The translations under genes and the position numbers were made by a program. A stretch of 5,885 nucleotides of DNA from Opitutia bacterium (GTDB lineage Bacteria; Verrucomicrobiota; Verrucomicrobiia; Opitutales; Coraliomargaritaceae): NCBI GenBank assembly GCA_018663485.1, contig JABJQI010000103.1, positions 1 to 5,885 of the forward strand. Direction: 5' to 3'. Under the pieces are notes generated by a model that was given only the letters and a program-made list of their open reading frames with translations, was not told the DNA's origin and made no database searches. Numbering within the stretch: position 1 is the stretch's first letter; every line of letters begins with the position of its first letter. This document shows, piece after piece, positions 5,358 to 5,885 of the stretch.

Positions 5358-5885
5358 ATGAAGCCATTTTTTAGTCTTTTAATACTTCTATTCATCGCGA
5401 GCATACCTGCCACAACTCTAGCTCAGTATGCGATCGAAGATTTCGTCGATCCGCTGGATCGGCAATATCTGCGTATCAAAAGCGTCTATAAAGATAAATA
5501 CCTTAGCCATATCGAGGGGCAAGAATTTGCCATCTATCATGAAACTGCGGACGTGCGTGATTTAAACACCCATTGGTATATCAGCCTCTCACCGGAACCC
5601 GATCAATATTGGATACGCAACCGATCAACCGGGCAAAGTCTCCACATCGAGAATCAAACTGGTCAGCTCGAAATCGCTTCGGTTGAAGAAACTTACACCA
5701 GCCACCGCTGGTTCTTCGAATCGGAGACAGATCTCACTCGGATACGAAATGCCTGGCAAGCCGACCAATACATCACTGTGGAAGATCACATCGATCAAGC
5801 CGTGCAGACGAGCGAACTGCAGGAAGCCTTCTTAAGTCAACGCTTCCAACTGGAGCCCATTCCACGGGGAGCCTCCACACCTTGG
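5358..5885 (+). CDS. N-terminal part of a secreted protein with a ricin-type beta-trefoil lectin domain (3' truncated)
   Basis: The frame is open from ATG 5358 to the window end (176 residues, no stop). Residues 1-22 (MKPFFSLLILLFIASIPATTLA) are a strong signal peptide with cleavage before Gln23. Residues about 36-167 show three similar units, as in ricin-type beta-trefoils: YLRIKSVYKDKYLSH to HWYISL (37-77); YWIRNRSTGQSLHIEN to HRWFFE (84-121); and LTRIRNAWQADQYITVED to QRFQLEP (126-168). Each has an aromatic/hydrophobic-R-I-x-N/S opening, a Y/S-L/I-x-[I/V/H] strand and a closing [WF]-x-[LE] strand (the Q-W-type position). Such domains bind galactose or other sugars, and in environmental bacteria they are often attached to glycoside hydrolases. 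After the trefoil the sequence IPRGASTPW looks like a linker or the start of the next module; a larger enzyme may follow, but that is not visible. No other start codon occurs in frame back to TAA at 5283, so 5358 is the only reasonable start. It is divergent from the pseudopilin operon. Confidence 0.8.
   Translation, partial: MKPFFSLLILLFIASIPATTLAQYAIEDFVDPLDRQYLRIKSVYKDKYLSHIEGQEFAIYHETADVRDLNTHWYISLSPEPDQYWIRNRSTGQSLHIENQTGQLEIASVEETYTSHRWFFESETDLTRIRNAWQADQYITVEDHIDQAVQTSELQEAFLSQRFQLEPIPRGASTPW

Noticed and set aside
5066..5413. 115-codon minus-strand open frame spanning the divergent region
   Set aside because: It overlaps the pseudopilin 5' end in another frame, crosses the AT-rich intergenic gap and the lectin start, and has no coding character.

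Overview
The window looks like part of a polysaccharide-degradation locus from a Verrucomicrobiota-type bacterium, probably a marine Opitutae relative such as the Coraliomargarita/Lentimonas group. That placement is inference. It rests on a pseudopilin with a C-terminal H-Xn-DG element (a type abundant in Verrucomicrobiota, Planctomycetota and Lentisphaerota), a GPH-type sugar symporter, many secreted proteins, roughly balanced GC, and no Shine-Dalgarno sequence before any of the six visible starts.

Layout: bases 2-499 (+) are the 3' end of a GH99/GH71-like glycoside hydrolase-type protein, followed at once by a complete secreted GH16 beta-1,3-glucanase (539-1315, +). Convergent to these, only 16 bases away, is a four-gene minus-strand block read 5175 to 1332: a type II secretion/type IV-like pseudopilin (4483-5175), a secreted beta-solenoid-like protein of unknown function (3618-4442), a GPH-family sugar:cation symporter (2148-3593) and a secreted HGGG/GHSAGG carbohydrate esterase (1332-2144). 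Gaps of 40, 24 and 3 bases suggest one operon. Across a 182-base divergent gap, a plus-strand gene starts at 5358 and runs off the end; its visible part is a signal peptide and a ricin-type beta-trefoil lectin domain. The longest stretch without a gene is that gap. It contains a perfect 11-base inverted repeat placed almost exactly midway between the two starts.

Working model (inference): the GH16 enzyme, the esterase, the GH99-like protein and probably the lectin-tagged protein act outside the cytoplasm on a beta-glucan or a decorated marine polysaccharide. The GPH symporter imports the released sugars across the inner membrane. The pseudopilin and beta-solenoid protein may supply a secretion or surface-attachment function tied to this locus. 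A repressor or activator binding the central inverted repeat could control the operon and the lectin gene together. No SusC/SusD pair, sulfatase, regulator gene, RNA gene, mobile element or CRISPR array is visible. The most original aspects are the pseudopilin plus beta-solenoid pair embedded in a sugar-uptake operon, and the shared candidate operator.
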